From assembly GCA_020746875.1 (NCBI GenBank), contig JAGTJL010000008.1:2170001-2234000 (forward strand): a stretch of 64,000 nt of DNA, in the 5' to 3' direction. This document shows positions 46,756-58,037 of the stretch, in pieces (the stretch's first letter is position 1; the number at the start of each line of letters is the position of its first letter). This stretch comes from Rhexocercosporidium sp. MPI-PUGE-AT-0058 (Eukaryota; Ascomycota; Leotiomycetes; Helotiales). The translations under genes and the position numbers were made by a program. The notes under the pieces are model-generated. The model was not told the origin of the DNA, did no database searches, and was given only the letters and a program-made list of their open reading frames with translations.

Positions 46756-47612
46756 GATAGCGATGTGAATTGGTTGTCTGGTCACCGGTCAGCCAAATTG
46801 CATGAGTTATAAACGAGACACTTACCCGGGGATTCTATTAATGTGAGATGGCCAATCAGGAACAAACGGACACAAGGAATTGTACCTGTCAGAAGTGCGA
46901 CGGCTGATTGATTTTGAGGCTCTGCTTGTCGTTCCCAATCAGAAGCTGAAGGTCAAGCACGCGGGTGCACAACTGGTAATTTTCTTGCCGATTCGCTTCT
47001 GCAGCCTTGTCGACGAGAATTAAGCGAGCTGCACATGAAAAACGGCTGCTAAACCTGGAGGAAAAGAAAACAAAGCCAGACCTGCATGTCTAGCTCCTGA
47101 TTCTTAGTGTCTTGGGATTTGAGTAGTTAAGGATATCTCTGGTGTGCTTTTCCTCTATGTTATCTGTATTTTGATATACCCAAGTGTATCTGAAGTTCTG
47201 TCATTCACCACGCGTGTCTTGGGACGCGATAGCCTTGCAGATAACCCCGCCAGCAAGTTGCCAGAGTCTAGCCGTTTTCGAACTAGCCCGGAGCTGTCCG
47301 CCCGAGCTCGAACTTTTCTTTGACGCTTTTTTCTCAGTGGCCTCGCGACGACAACCCTCCTCCTAGTCAAACACTCCTCACTCCAATATCAAATGGATCG
47401 CATACATCAAGCTCGCTGCCGCCTGCGTCTCTCCTCATAGCACCCTTCTCTCCCCTTCTCTTGCTCTTTCAGCCGTCCAATTCTTCCATCAATCACGACA
47501 TCGATTTTGCCGCGGTTGCTGCAACCCACTTTCTGAAATCCCGCATTCCACCGACGATATCCTTCTCGACCTCCAACCAGAACCAACAGATACCTAATTC
47601 TCAAAGCTCACT
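46756..47612. promoter_or_regulatory. Divergent promoter of RPC17 and PRS genes
   Basis: About 860 bases separate the two start codons. The RPC17 side appears to contain one or two leader introns; the PRS side has a C/T-rich leader (about 47340-47610). Confidence 0.5.
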
Positions 47613-48981
47613 ATGGTTCGTAATATAGTCGTCCTTGGGGGCAACTCCCACCCTCAGTTAGTGAACACCATCTCCAACATCCTTGGTGTGCCACCTTGCA
47701 ATCGCATTCTCAAGAAATTTTCTGTCGGAGAGAGCCGCTTGGAGATCCAGGATTCTGTTCGAGGAAAGGATGTCTACATCATCCAGTCTGGAGGCGGCAA
47801 TGTCAACGATCACTTTGTCGATCTATGTATCATGATCTCTGCATGCAAGACTGGATCTGCCAAACAAGTCACTGCCATTCTACCTCTGTTCCCCTACTCT
47901 CGACAGCCAGATCTCCCCTACAATAAGATTGGTGCCCCTCTGTCGAAAGCTCCTACCAGTCTCAACCGAAATGACTTCACTTTCGAAAGCCGCCCCCCAA
48001 CTCCTGGCGCAGGACCCCAATCACAAGGCCTCACAAATGGTATGGAAGGATTACAGAAGAAGTTGGGCAAGGCTTCCCTGGAGCAGCAGAACGGTATCTC
48101 CTATACAAATGGCATCACACCTCCAAGAAGATCGGATACCAATGACTCTCTCGTATCCATGAACGGCCGAGGCCGAGGCAACTCTGGCTCTGCAGCTCCA
48201 GCTTTCACTACCCACGACTATGAGAACCAAACTATGCTGAAGGATGCCAAAAATATATTCCAGCCAAAGCCAGGATATAAGCAGTGGGTTGCTCAGGCAG
48301 GAACACTCGTCGCAGATCTAATAACCTGCGCTGGTGCGGATCACATCATCACCATGGATTTGCACGACCCCCAATACCAAGGGTTCTTCGATATCCCAGT
48401 TGACAACTTGTATGGAAAGTCGTTGCTCAAGAAGTACATCCAGACCAAGATTCCAAACTTCAAGGATGCCGTCATTGTCAGTCCAGATGCTGGTGGAGCG
48501 AAGAGGGCAACTGCAATTGCAGATGATCTGAATGTCGAGTTTGCATTGATCCACAAGGTAAAACTTCCCCAAACTCAAAACTTGCGCAAACTTATACTCC
48601 TAGGAACGCCGACCCACCCGAATTACAGACCGACAGAATGCCACCATGATGCTAGTAGGAAATGTTGCGAATAGAATAACAATTCTTGTCGATGATTTGG
48701 CAGACACTTCCAACACAATCACCAGAGCTGCGAAGCTTCTTAAGAAGGAGGGCGCGACCAAGGTCTACGCACTCCTCACCCACGGTGTCTTCAGCGGAGA
48801 TGCCATCGATCGCATCAATGCTTCCCCATTGGATAAGGTCGTTGTAACGAATAGTGTTCCGCAAGATGAGCACCTCCGACTGTGTCCCAAGCTGGAAGTT
48901 CTGGACGTCGGTCAGGTCTTCGCCGAGGCAATCCGTCGTGTTCATCATGGAGAATCAATCAGTGCTCTGTTCTGGGATTAA
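47613..48981 (+). CDS. PRS5: Ribose-phosphate pyrophosphokinase, PRS5-like
   Basis: A 440-residue PRPP synthase subunit from exons 47613..48557 and 48604..48981; the 46-nt intron joins ALIHK to ERRPTRI. N-terminal [11 protein letters not shown] and [15 protein letters not shown], the HDP-type [21 protein letters not shown] loop, and PRPP-binding [18 protein letters not shown] are all present. Compared with simple PRS enzymes it has a Ser/Pro/Asn-rich insertion of about 100 residues after [19 protein letters not shown], of the kind seen in yeast Prs5, one of five paralogues that act as hetero-oligomers. The enzyme makes PRPP for nucleotide, His and Trp synthesis. Start at the first ATG; divergent from RPC17. 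Confidence 0.93.
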
Positions 48982-50850
48982 GCATAAGGAGTTCTTTTCT
49001 CTCTCTTTTCGGTATCAGTTTTTCATGTTCTGTGGTCAGCATTTCCGAATTTGGCGTTTGAGGGATTTGATTTGAAAGGTCGGGTGGGATCTGGGTATCT
49101 GTGTCGTGAGCTGAGGCAAGACTCGTCGACACATTGTGCCAAAAGATACAATTGCTATACCATCAAGCCCCGCATTTCCGCGGATCATTACTGACTTCCA
49201 ATCTTCGGGAGACATTAGAACACAAAGTCCAATATCTAGTTGGCTTCCATTGAACGCTCCCAAGTGCTGGATAAAAAGCGTGGACAGACTTTGCATTTCA
49301 GTACTGTAGGGCACAAACACATAGAGAAACAAAAAATAGGATGTTCATTTGGGCAAAAGTCGAGGAGCAAATATGTCATCTCAGAGATTGCGTTATGCCG
49401 TGGCTCCACATGATGGAAACTGAATGCGTGCTTGAAATTTTCTCCTCTGATAGGCTCAAATGTTTTCTCAAGACACGGACTCGCCGTTGCATTCCCCGAA
49501 GCTCCTCTATTGTAGGTATTGTTATTTTTCGCAACTTCGCCGAGAAGCCATGACGTCCATCTTGTATCGCTCAGTACACTCTGCAGCAGCAGACTCCACT
49601 CTCCTCAATTCCAAAATATGCAACGTTATAATTGCTTGCAGTAGTAGAGTGCGAGTGGCAAGTGCCGGATTTTTACTTCTATTTACAGTCACAGCTAGCT
49701 GCATTGCAGATCTGGGGTACTAAGGCAAGGGGTTCCTCCCGCTTTTCCAGAAAGAGAAGTCTTCTGCGCGGATGATGTCTTTAAGTATATCGACCAGACC
49801 GATTTCTTGCAACTACCTCAGAACAATAGTAAGCCCATTCGGGGGGTTTTGACTCACCTAGTAGCCTCCACCCTGGGGATGCTCGCACAATGGAGGGTTA
49901 GGGGTTGGGTGTGCGAACCTGCGAGCAGTCAATGTGGTTTAGCTTATGGTCACTGGTTAGGGTTAAGATTGGCTTAGGCCTTGGAGTAATTTTCTTTTGG
50001 GATATTTCGGAGGACAAGACGGCGCGTTGACCGAGCTGGAAGGTCCAGCAGACATTTGTGTATGGCCGATTTAAAGAAAACCGATGATGTATCCAAGATA
50101 TTTTAAGCGCAGTCCATGACATGAAAAAATACGTATTTTTGGTTCCGTTCCGGAGAGCCTCGACCTTACCCTAGATACATATAGTACTTAGCTACAAGTG
50201 CGAACCCTTTCTGCGGATGTTATCAAAGTGGCAAGGTCGATTCTACTACAAGCACCAACTTGAGTCCATAACAAGTAACTCAAGACGCATGATGAAGTAA
50301 CGAATACCTAGGATGAACCCAAAAACAGCAGTCCCAACCCAAGTTACTACCTAGTCTAGTGTAGTAACCTCGGCTAAAAGAAGTAAACTTGAAATGCCCT
50401 ACTCGTTAGATCTCGACTTTTTGACGTACAGCACGAAAGAAAGAAGACGCCAAGTTCGCACTTAGAAGGCAAATGAAAACAAGCATAACGTTGCATGGCG
50501 CTAAGAGAGGCCGCTTGAGGTCATCTCCCGAGCCTAGTCGGATCTTCTCAACCGTCTAAGCATTCGCTTCCCTGACGCTTCGCTTGCTTCCGAACGGTAG
50601 GTTAGTCTACTTTTGGTCTTCCGTGGCACTCTTGGGGCAGAGCATTCGGGGGAAGAGAGGCTCGGTTGACTTGTTTTGACAATGCTTAAGAGCCCGAGTG
50701 CCGAGCAGGGGAAAAGCTATTAGTGTGAATAAGTGTATTTGTTTTGTTTTGAGTGAGAATACGAGATAACGTTGATCATGGGCATCAAGGAATGGCATTT
50801 CTAAACTTGTGTTAAGAAGATTGGAGACCTCTGGCCCCTTGAACTTGAAT
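48982..50850. other. Gene-free stretch after the PRS gene
   Basis: About 1.9 kb without a convincing gene. Around 49895-49965 it contains two TTAGGG-type words (GGGTTAGGGGTTGGG and GGTTAGGGTTAAG). CCTAG/ACTAG-rich words recur at 50260-50360. Confidence 0.5.
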
Positions 50851-50851
50851 A

Positions 50852-50857
50852 TATAAA
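50852..50857 (+). promoter_or_regulatory. TATA box of small secreted protein gene
   Basis: TATAAA lies 143 bases before the start codon and is followed by a C/A-rich leader rich in AACAACAC words, typical for a highly expressed secreted fungal protein. Confidence 0.6.
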
Positions 50858-50994
50858 CCCCATCAATGCCTCCCGAAAGATACCTCATCATTCGAACAAC
50901 AAAACATCCAACTCCAGCTCCAACCCCAACTCTCAAGCACAAGACACAACAAACACAACACACTCTCAAATATACACACAACAAAATCTTCAAA

Positions 50995-51792
50995 ATGTAC
51001 ACCAAAACCGCCATCATCGCTGCCCTCGCCAGCTTCGCTGCAGCAGCACCAGCACCAGCAGTTACACACCAGCCAACCGGTCCCATCCCCAACCCAAACA
51101 GATTCATCGGAACCGCAAACCACAACCAGAGCCCCATCCACAACCACGAAGTCACCGCCAGTGGCCGCAACTTCTACATCAACAAGGCATCCGGCACATT
51201 TTGCCCATCTCCGCCAATTGACTGCTCCAACTGTACGTACCCTACCATAGCCGACTTCCCTATTTCGGTTTCCAGTTCTATGAATAAACAGAACTGCACT
51301 CTCTTTCATCGTACAATCCCAAGCGCTAACACTTCCTAATAGACGAAAACACTACCACAGTCCTAGACTACAACAACACCACCCAAACCCTCTCCATGAG
51401 TGCCGCCCTCCCAAGCGGCCAACAAGCCTTCGTCCGCACCGACGGCTCCCTCGGCTTCACCGGCCCTCACAGCGTCTCCGTCGACAAAGGAGCTGTTTTC
51501 GGCCCCTTCCAGTACACGCAACAGACCGAGGGTGGCACAGTCGGCAAGTTGACTTTCGAGGAGCGCGGCTTCAACGCCTGTAAGATTGGTCACAAGAACT
51601 ACGCTGGTGAAGATATCTACCAGGTCTATGCCCTTTCTATCGCTTCGAAGGCGCAGTATGGAAGGGAGTGTATTGATTTCGCTATGAGTGAGTACTATCT
51701 ACCCTTTGATTTAGCGAGAATGGATCTATGCTGACTTTTGCGCTACAGACACCGCTATCTGGACTGGAAAGAACCCATACGAGTACGCTTAA
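50995..51792 (+). CDS. Small secreted protein, IgE-binding-like family
   Basis: A 208-residue protein from exons 50995..51232, 51343..51687 and 51749..51792, all GT-AG with consistent phases. MYTKTAIIAALASFAAAAPAPA is a clear signal peptide. The mature part has NFYINKASGTFCPSPPIDCSN, a Gln-rich GGQQAFVRTDGSLGFTGPHSVSV-type segment and a late pair of Cys (NACKIG, RECIDF); four Cys in all could form two disulfides. The pattern (xxASGxxFxIxKASxxxCP..., PxGQQxFVxxDG, LxFTxxHS) resembles fungal extracellular proteins annotated as IgE-binding or cell-wall associated, a resemblance by eye. Function is unknown. Confidence 0.85.
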
Positions 51793-52197
51793 GCGAATCA
51801 ATCTGATTCATTTAATACACTGGACTGTGGAGGAGAAGGGCTTAGAGATAGCTGAGGTGGATTTCTGGAGTGGTGCATGAGTATTGGCAAAGCAAATTGT
51901 CTTGTTCCACTTTCCTTGACGCATAGCACTAGCAAGTGAGATTCTTTGCATTTTGTACATAATTTCCTTAGTACATAATATATAGTGAATAGATGAGAAT
52001 ATTTGTCGAGTTTTAGGAAGTTGGAAGACTGTGTATGTCTAGGTTTTTGCGGAATTTTCACTCTCCTTTCTACCATCCAACACAGCTTCCTTATACCCTC
52101 TTGCCTCGGGCAAGAGAAAAGTAGGCTTTATTGTTCTATTTATCTAGTTGATATATCCTCATTCGAGTCAAGTGATCTTGTCCATGTTGACTCTCTT
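51793..52197. other. Intergenic, no gene
   Basis: Contains the 3' UTR of the secreted-protein gene and the flank of the FAD-oxidase relic. Confidence 0.5.
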
Positions 52198-52710
52198 TCA
52201 GACCGTCCTACACAGTTTTCCATTATTCAAGTCGTAATCCCATCCATCACTCCCCACTCCGGTTACAACAAATAGACTCTTAGTCGGATCATACGTGCTC
52301 TTGAACCCTAGCAGCTCCTCGGCTTGTGGTATTGACAACATACTCAGGCAGACTTCCGACACTACAACCCTTCTGCTCTGTATAGCCACTAGCTCTTCAA
52401 GGTAGACAAGAGTCGTTGGCATACACAGGGTAATCTACCGATTCAGGGAGGGCAGCGTGGAATTGTGGAAGTGTCAAATTGGCAGTGCCAAGCTCGCAGC
52501 CTGTGGTTGAGTTGAATGGATTTCCTGGATAGCGTGATGAGGCTGCGGAACAGTCTTGGTCAGAGCTCCTCCAATTGCAATGTTCAGTGCTTGCCATTGT
52601 TCCACAGACGGCCGGTCAGCATCTAATGGGGCTGTCTTGCATCTTGAATTGTTTGCCAAAGCACTCGACAGTAAGACTGCTACTACAGATTGACTGTGAA
52701 GAAAGTGCAT
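52198..52710 (-). pseudogene. FAD-linked oxidase (BBE-like) gene with its centre deleted and a frameshift
   Basis: On the minus strand an ATG at 52710 opens MHFLHSQSVVAVLLSSALA (signal-like) then CKTAPLDADRPSVEQWQALN and GGALTKTVPQP, the N-terminal motif of fungal secreted FAD-linked oxidases. A frameshift near 52520 is then needed to follow SRYPGNPFNSTTGC and VDYPVYANDSCLP, ending in a TGA at 52397. The next open segment (about 52422-52198) ends GFKSTYDPTKSLFVVTGVG then SDGWDYDLNNGKLCR, which looks like the C-terminal end of the same family. The FAD-binding and BBE core, several hundred residues in family members, is absent. So both ends survive next to each other without the middle, with a frame break in addition. 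Confidence 0.7.
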
Positions 52711-53798
52711 TGCAGTCGCCGAAAGAAGTGACGCTTGTGATGAGAGTACTTCAACACAAAGTGACGGCAGCTCATCCTTCAATACTGTTGCCTATCACTC
52801 TCTAAGGGGAAGGGTCTCATGTCATTCGACCATCTTCTTAATTTTTTCGTCCTTACCCATGAAGAGATCCTGAACGAGGCCCCGATCAGAATACGATGGT
52901 CCCATTTCCAGGAATCAGGGGATTTGCAGCACAAGCTTTGAGCCACGCTCGACCCCTTGTCTTGGCTATAAATTCCAACGTATTTGCAATCGGGAACTCG
53001 TCATCCTGTCGGTTCAATGTGTGATCAACCTTTCAGTTTTATTGCCATGAATGTCGCGGTACTCTATATAAAAGATCATCAATACCTTTAGAGCTAGAGA
53101 CATTGCTTGTTAGTGGATACCTACTGTTTACGCAAGAGAGAGATTTGGCCGCTCCTTGTAACTTTTAAAGCCAGTTAAGCAGAGTAGGCAGAATGCATCG
53201 GGAGTGTCCTGCTGAAAATGGAGGTTGAGGTTGAGCAGACCCCAATTGTTCTTTGACACTAAGCCTGATATCGCAATATATATATGACAAACGAATACGC
53301 AGATACGGACGCAGCCTCAGCAACCAGCCCTGTACAACTTACAGACTATATCTGTACTGCCGGTCAACACGCGTCACTTCGTCATGCACCTTCAGAAGGT
53401 CTTCGGATAAGCTGTTCTGTCACAAGTATATAAAAATACTGGCCGTGAAGGCTTCCTGAAAATGCGATAGAGTTTATTGATTTTGAATACGCAAGCGAGA
53501 AAGTAAGTATGCGGATCTGGACTGGTGATCACTTACAGAGAAAATAATCGGCATTAACTTGACATGCTCAAATCAAGGTCCATAGAGGCAGAATAGGAGG
53601 AGATAAAACCAAGCTCACTGCATTGTCTTTCTCCCCCTATGATTGTTCATGAGATCTTCAGTAGCTACAGTACAAGGACCTCCTGAGACCTCCCTGTAGT
53701 AAAACGCCACTGACACGTGGAGATAAGATAAGACTGACTCCATAAAATTGAACGACTTCATCCCACACCAATGACTCGATTGTTGGCAAAGGGCACTT
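52711..53798. other. Intergenic, no gene
   Basis: About 1.1 kb with no supported gene; the right end is the DEG1 promoter. Confidence 0.5.
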
Positions 53799-55837
53799 AT
53801 GCGGCCCCTCTTCTCTTTTACACAGCGACGGCTTGATCCCGCACGCCTTAATTCCTCGAGCTTTATGTCCCGCAGTCGTCGTTGGAGGGCAGATAACGGT
53901 TCTAGGAGAGAGAAGCGCGCCGCTGCAACGAAGGCTTATGAAGAGAAGATGGAGGGGGCGAAAGGAAATGAAAATGGAGGTGTGGAGAAGGAGGACTATA
54001 GTTCGTGGAGCCAGGAGAGGTTGATCGAGAGGGTCACGCTGCTGGAAAACGAATTGAAGATTAAAAATTTGAGGTATGTTGAGAGAAGAACCTGTTTGGT
54101 TTTTTTTTGACTTTGGGAGGCCATCTAATAATGTAAAATAGTCTTACAACCCCAAAAGCCGAGCAGAAATCCTTCAAGAAGCCGCGAGCAGAACGGACTT
54201 TTGACCCCTCTAAATACAGCACTCGTCTAATAGCTTTTAAGCTCGCATACCTCGGGAAAAGATACAATGGGTTCGAGTGCCAGAAGAGCGTTACACCTCT
54301 CCCGACCATTGAAGAGGAGCTATGGAAAGCTTTCAACAAAGGGAGGCTGATCTTTCCCAATATTACCAATCCTTTGCAGCCGGGAGAAGTCAATTGGGAG
54401 GGCTGTGAGTACAGCAAATGTGGGCGGACAGACAAGGGTGTCAGTGCCTTTGGGCAAGTTATTGGCATTCGAGTGAGAAGTAATCGGCCGTTGGGAAAGA
54501 GGAAAGAGAAGAAGGCTGCAGATGATTTAAAGGAAGGAGATACGATAGAAGATAAATCCCCAGTAGGTGCATCTGCAGGATTGGATGGAGGTTTCAACAC
54601 CTATGCTAGAGACAACTCCGTCGAGATGTCATCTCCAGCACTTGCGCCGTCACGACTTCCAGAGCAAGAATTTCCCACGGCAGATCTAGATCTTTCAGAT
54701 CCAAACTTTGAAGAAGCGCTGAACTTCGACCCGGTAGCAGATGAGATCCCCTACTGCTCACTACTGAACCGACTCCTCCCACCAGATATCAGGATCCTAG
54801 CTTGGTGTCCCGCACCACCACAGGACTTCTCAGCAAGATTCTCCTGTCGAGAGCGCCAATATCGTTACTTCTTCACCCAACCCGCCTTCATGCCAACGCC
54901 CAACCAGCTGGAACTACCGAATCAGAAAGGTCAGGCGCCCCCAGAAGGCAAAATGCGAGACGGGTGGTTGGATATTGAGAAGATGCGAGAAGCAGCAAAG
55001 TTATTCGAAGGAGATCATGATTTCCGGAACTTCTGTAAAGTGGATCCAGGGAAGCAGATCTCCAACTTCGAGAGACGGATATTCTTTTCTGATATTCAAG
55101 AGGTGGATGATTCGACGAGTGGATTGGCGTTCGTCAATCATGCTGCTCTTGCTCCAGAGTCGGTACCACAGACTAGTAATCCTAAAATCTACACATTCAC
55201 GCTTCATGGATCGGCATTTCTGTGGCATCAGGTTAGACACATGGTGGCCATTTTATTTCTTGTCGGACAAGGCCTTGAAAAGCCGTCTATTATTTCGGAG
55301 TTGTTGGATGTGGAGAACAATCCTGGACGGCCAATATATGAGATGGCTACGGATACGCCTCTCGTGCTCTGGAACTGTGTGTTCCCGCGAGAAGATGATC
55401 CGGAGCGGAAAGATGCCATACAATGGCACTACGTTGGCGATGACGCTGGTACTGGCGATTACAAGTACGGCACTGCAGGTATCATGGATGAGCTATGGAA
55501 GGTCTGGAGAGAGAGGAAGGTCGATGAGATATTAGCAAGCACTCTCTTGGGTGTTGTGGCCAAGCAAGGGTTAGAGCCAGAGAAACTGACTCTAACAAGG
55601 AAGAAAGGGAGCCGAAGTCAGAAGGTCTTCGATGGAGGAGACATACCTCGCTTACAGGGTGTCTATACTCCTGTTATGAAGAAGCTGAAGATGGATTCTG
55701 TGGATATCATTAATGAGAGATATGCGGTTCGGAAGGGATTTGAGAATTCGGCGGACATGAAGCTTCAGGGCTTTAGACGTTTGAATAACCCTAGTCTGCT
55801 TGGAGATACCCCGGCTTTGGAGGATGCAGATGCATAA
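53799..55837 (+). CDS. DEG1: tRNA pseudouridine(38/39) synthase Deg1/Pus3
   Basis: A 656-residue protein from exons 53799..54073 and 54142..55837; the 68-nt intron is GT-AG. The TruA-like signature GRTDKGVSA with catalytic Asp lies near nt 54424-54450, preceded by FKLAYLGKRYNGFECQ and followed by LLPPDIRILAWCPAPPQDFSARFSCRERQYRYFF and HDFRNFCK, then FLWHQVRHMVAILF. This order matches Deg1/Pus3, which modifies positions 38 and 39 of many tRNAs. The N-terminus has a coiled-coil-like stretch (QERLIERVTLLENEL), as in other members. The first in-frame ATG is at 53799; a second at 53862 would shorten it by 21 residues. A ~60-residue acidic insertion interrupts the catalytic domain. Confidence 0.94.
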
Positions 55838-56134
55838 GTATTTAGCTATCTATTCTTCTGATTGTGTTGAACATTCGACATCAATCCTAAAACGTCAGCA
55901 ATTGGTCCTCGATCACATACCTAGGCAAAAATTGACTCGGTCGTCTGTAACGTGAAGCCCAGGACTATGTGGAAGGTAATAGACCAACGAACAAGGGACT
56001 TTCACTTTGGGAGTGGCAGAGGTTTCTTAATCCTGACAGAGTCGGAAAGACCCTACACCATTCCGAGCACAGATAACTTTTGACCTTGCCATGATTTCCA
56101 CCCCTTATATACACATATACAATTAGTACACAGA
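55838..56134. other. Convergent 3' region, DEG1 / GPI15
   Basis: About 300 bases between two converging genes; no gene. Confidence 0.5.
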
Positions 56135-56896
56135 TCACGAAGTATCCCTCCTCTTAATCTCCGGCACAATCCCACCCCCAGCAGCAACATTCCCATTCCC
56201 ACCGCCGTTACCGCCAACCCCTCCCCCATCCCTCTCCTTGCTCCCCTCAAACAAACAAGCCCTACACCCCCTCCAAACCTTCTCCACGATGTCCCTCCTC
56301 GGTAACAACCTCGGGAAAACAACCACCACCTCCTCCTCCCCCTCCACAACCACCACCAAGTAATACCTCACCTCGAACCCCCTAAACGCTTCATTGACAA
56401 GTATATCCTGGATTTTCTCCGTCGGGATGAAGCGTGTTGTGCTGCTGCTCAGGTAGGTGTTTGAAGATGAGGAGGTCTGAATGCCGAGACCGCGGAGGAC
56501 AAGGAGGGATTCTGTCGTGTGGAGCCGGAGGGAGAGGAGGTAGAGGAGGGAGAGGGACGTGGGGAGAAGGACGATGAGTGGTGTGCGGTTTGCGAGGAGT
56601 GTGAAGAGTAAGCCGAGACGAGTGAGTGTCAGGGCACGGAGCTGGTAGGTGATATAGTCGAGGGATAGGAGATCCGGTATATTGACATATTGATCTTCAT
56701 CCCCGGCGTAGGAAGAGAGAAGGTAGCTGGAGTATAGGAGCTGGAGGATGGCGAGCGCGGCGATGAGGCGCAAGATGTGTGTGAGGACGATTAGGAGGCG
56801 GAGGGGGAGGGTGAGGTTTGGTGAGGTTGAGACAGTGTATTCGACTGTTGTTGGGGAGGGACGCCGGGTCTGCAGATGGGGAGTCGTTGTTAGCAT
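56135..56896 (-). CDS. GPI15: PIG-H/Gpi15 subunit of GPI-GlcNAc transferase
   Basis: A single-exon protein of 253 residues. The ATG at 56896 (MLTTTPHLQTRRPSPTTVEYTVST) is preferred; the frame remains open upstream but has no other ATG. Two hydrophobic segments lie around residues 35-60 and 100-125, consistent with an ER membrane hairpin, followed by the PIG-H domain: ESLLVLRGLGIQT, RFIPTEKIQDILVNEAFRGF and a basic/aromatic end RDIVEKVWRGCRACLF. The complex (Gpi3, Gpi15, Gpi2, Gpi1, Gpi19, Eri1) makes the first GPI intermediate. The C-terminus has a Gly/Asn-rich extension (GGGVGGNGGGNGN) that is not part of the domain. Confidence 0.88.
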   Translation of the reverse strand: MLTTTPHLQTRRPSPTTVEYTVSTSPNLTLPLRLLIVLTHILRLIAALAILQLLYSSYLLSSYAGDEDQYVNIPDLLSLDYITYQLRALTLTRLGLLFTLLANRTPLIVLLPTSLSLLYLLSLRLHTTESLLVLRGLGIQTSSSSNTYLSSSTTRFIPTEKIQDILVNEAFRGFEVRYYLVVVVEGEEEVVVVFPRLLPRRDIVEKVWRGCRACLFEGSKERDGGGVGGNGGGNGNVAAGGGIVPEIKRRDTS

Positions 56897-57347
56897 TTCT
56901 GCTGGAGGGCGGGTTGAGGCATTGGTGTTGTTGTCTGAATGTTGGGAGTGAGGTTGGAGACTTGAGAAGGCTGCTGGGGGAGGCTTATCGATAAGAAAAA
57001 GTTCAAGGCTTGCCCTCGAGGCTGACAAGATTGATGAAAGGAGTGCGGATCACTTGAAATATCTTGCTCTTCTTGATGGAGAGCGCTGCTTCATGATGTG
57101 TCTCACCGGTCGGTTTAGAGGAATGCTTGCTTATACATGTCTGGTCTGAATGGCTCTCAATGCTTTGTCTTCCGTCTCTCGGGTTACATCAAAAAGCCTT
57201 TGCTCCCTCCCGGACACAATGTCTGCATATGGGCTGGATAATTCTACATGGCAAGAATTCTAGAGAGCTGCTGATCCTAGCACTCAATGTACTGCCTCCC
57301 ATTTTCCATTCTCGGACTCCAATTCCATCCCTTCATCCCTAGCCGTT
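56897..57347. other. GPI15 upstream region / HUB1 3' flank
   Basis: About 450 bases, no gene. The open frame upstream of the GPI15 ATG is probably leader. Confidence 0.5.
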
Positions 57348-58037
57348 CTACTCTCCAGTATCAATCTCTAGATCAATCTGCACCCCGTTACTAACCCCAT
57401 AATCCTCTAACGTCAACTGGTCCTTAAACGGCCTCTCCCCCTGCCTCTTCAGCAGAATCTCATGAGGCTGTCTTCCTATCCTCGCCGCAACCTGCGCCTT
57501 GAACAACTTGATCGGATCCGACGCCAAACAAGGAATGGCAGCCTTTGTACCCAACCGATCATTGACATGCACAATGATCATCGGCTCTCCATGATTCGCG
57601 ATTTGCGGCGCTGAAGAAGCAGCAGCAGGCGCACGCTCAGGTGGGATATCCGTATTACCATCCTCCGCCTTCTTCGCTTTGGAAGGCCCAAATTTGTCTG
57701 CGACGCCAAACTTGTCTTCCACCGAGTTGCCCTTGCTTGGCTTGAACTCTTTGCTCTCCTTACTCTCTTTCGTCTCAGCTTTCTCCCTATCCCGCCGTGG
57801 TGACCTCGATCGATTGCGATATCCGCGCTCTAATCTCTTTCCGCTGCCTTCGCCTTCGTCGTTGGTGCTGCGCTTTTCCTTCCATCTGAAGCCTCCTCCT
57901 CCGCCGCCGCCTCTTTGTTTGTCGCGACGGTCTCGAGTACGTTCTTTGTCGTTTTCGGAGCGGCGAGGTGGGGAGCGACTTCGTCTTCTTTTGGAGGGCC
58001 CTGATGGTGAGCGTGAGCGGGATCTGCGGTCTGCCAT
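57348..58037 (-). CDS. HUB1: Hub1/UBL5-type ubiquitin-like protein with RS-rich N-terminus
   Basis: A single-exon protein of 229 residues. The last ~77 residues match Hub1/UBL5: IIVHVNDRLGTKAAIPCL, then IKLFKAQVAARIG, ILLKRQGERPFKDQLTLEDYGV. Hub1 is a non-conjugated ubiquitin-like protein that binds the Snu66 HIND motif and tunes splice-site choice. The first ~100 residues are Arg/Ser and Arg/Asp-rich (RRSRSRSPSGPSKRRRSRSP, RNRSRSPRRDRE) like SR/snRNP splicing proteins, followed by a Glu/Lys linker. Yeast and human Hub1 are only the ~73-residue domain, so this is a domain extension; it ends in IDTGE rather than the usual LYYQ-type Tyr-Tyr end. The start is the first ATG. Confidence 0.82.
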   Translation of the reverse strand: MADRRSRSRSPSGPSKRRRSRSPPRRSENDKERTRDRRDKQRGGGGGGGFRWKEKRSTNDEGEGSGKRLERGYRNRSRSPRRDREKAETKESKESKEFKPSKGNSVEDKFGVADKFGPSKAKKAEDGNTDIPPERAPAAASSAPQIANHGEPMIIVHVNDRLGTKAAIPCLASDPIKLFKAQVAARIGRQPHEILLKRQGERPFKDQLTLEDYGVSNGVQIDLEIDTGE

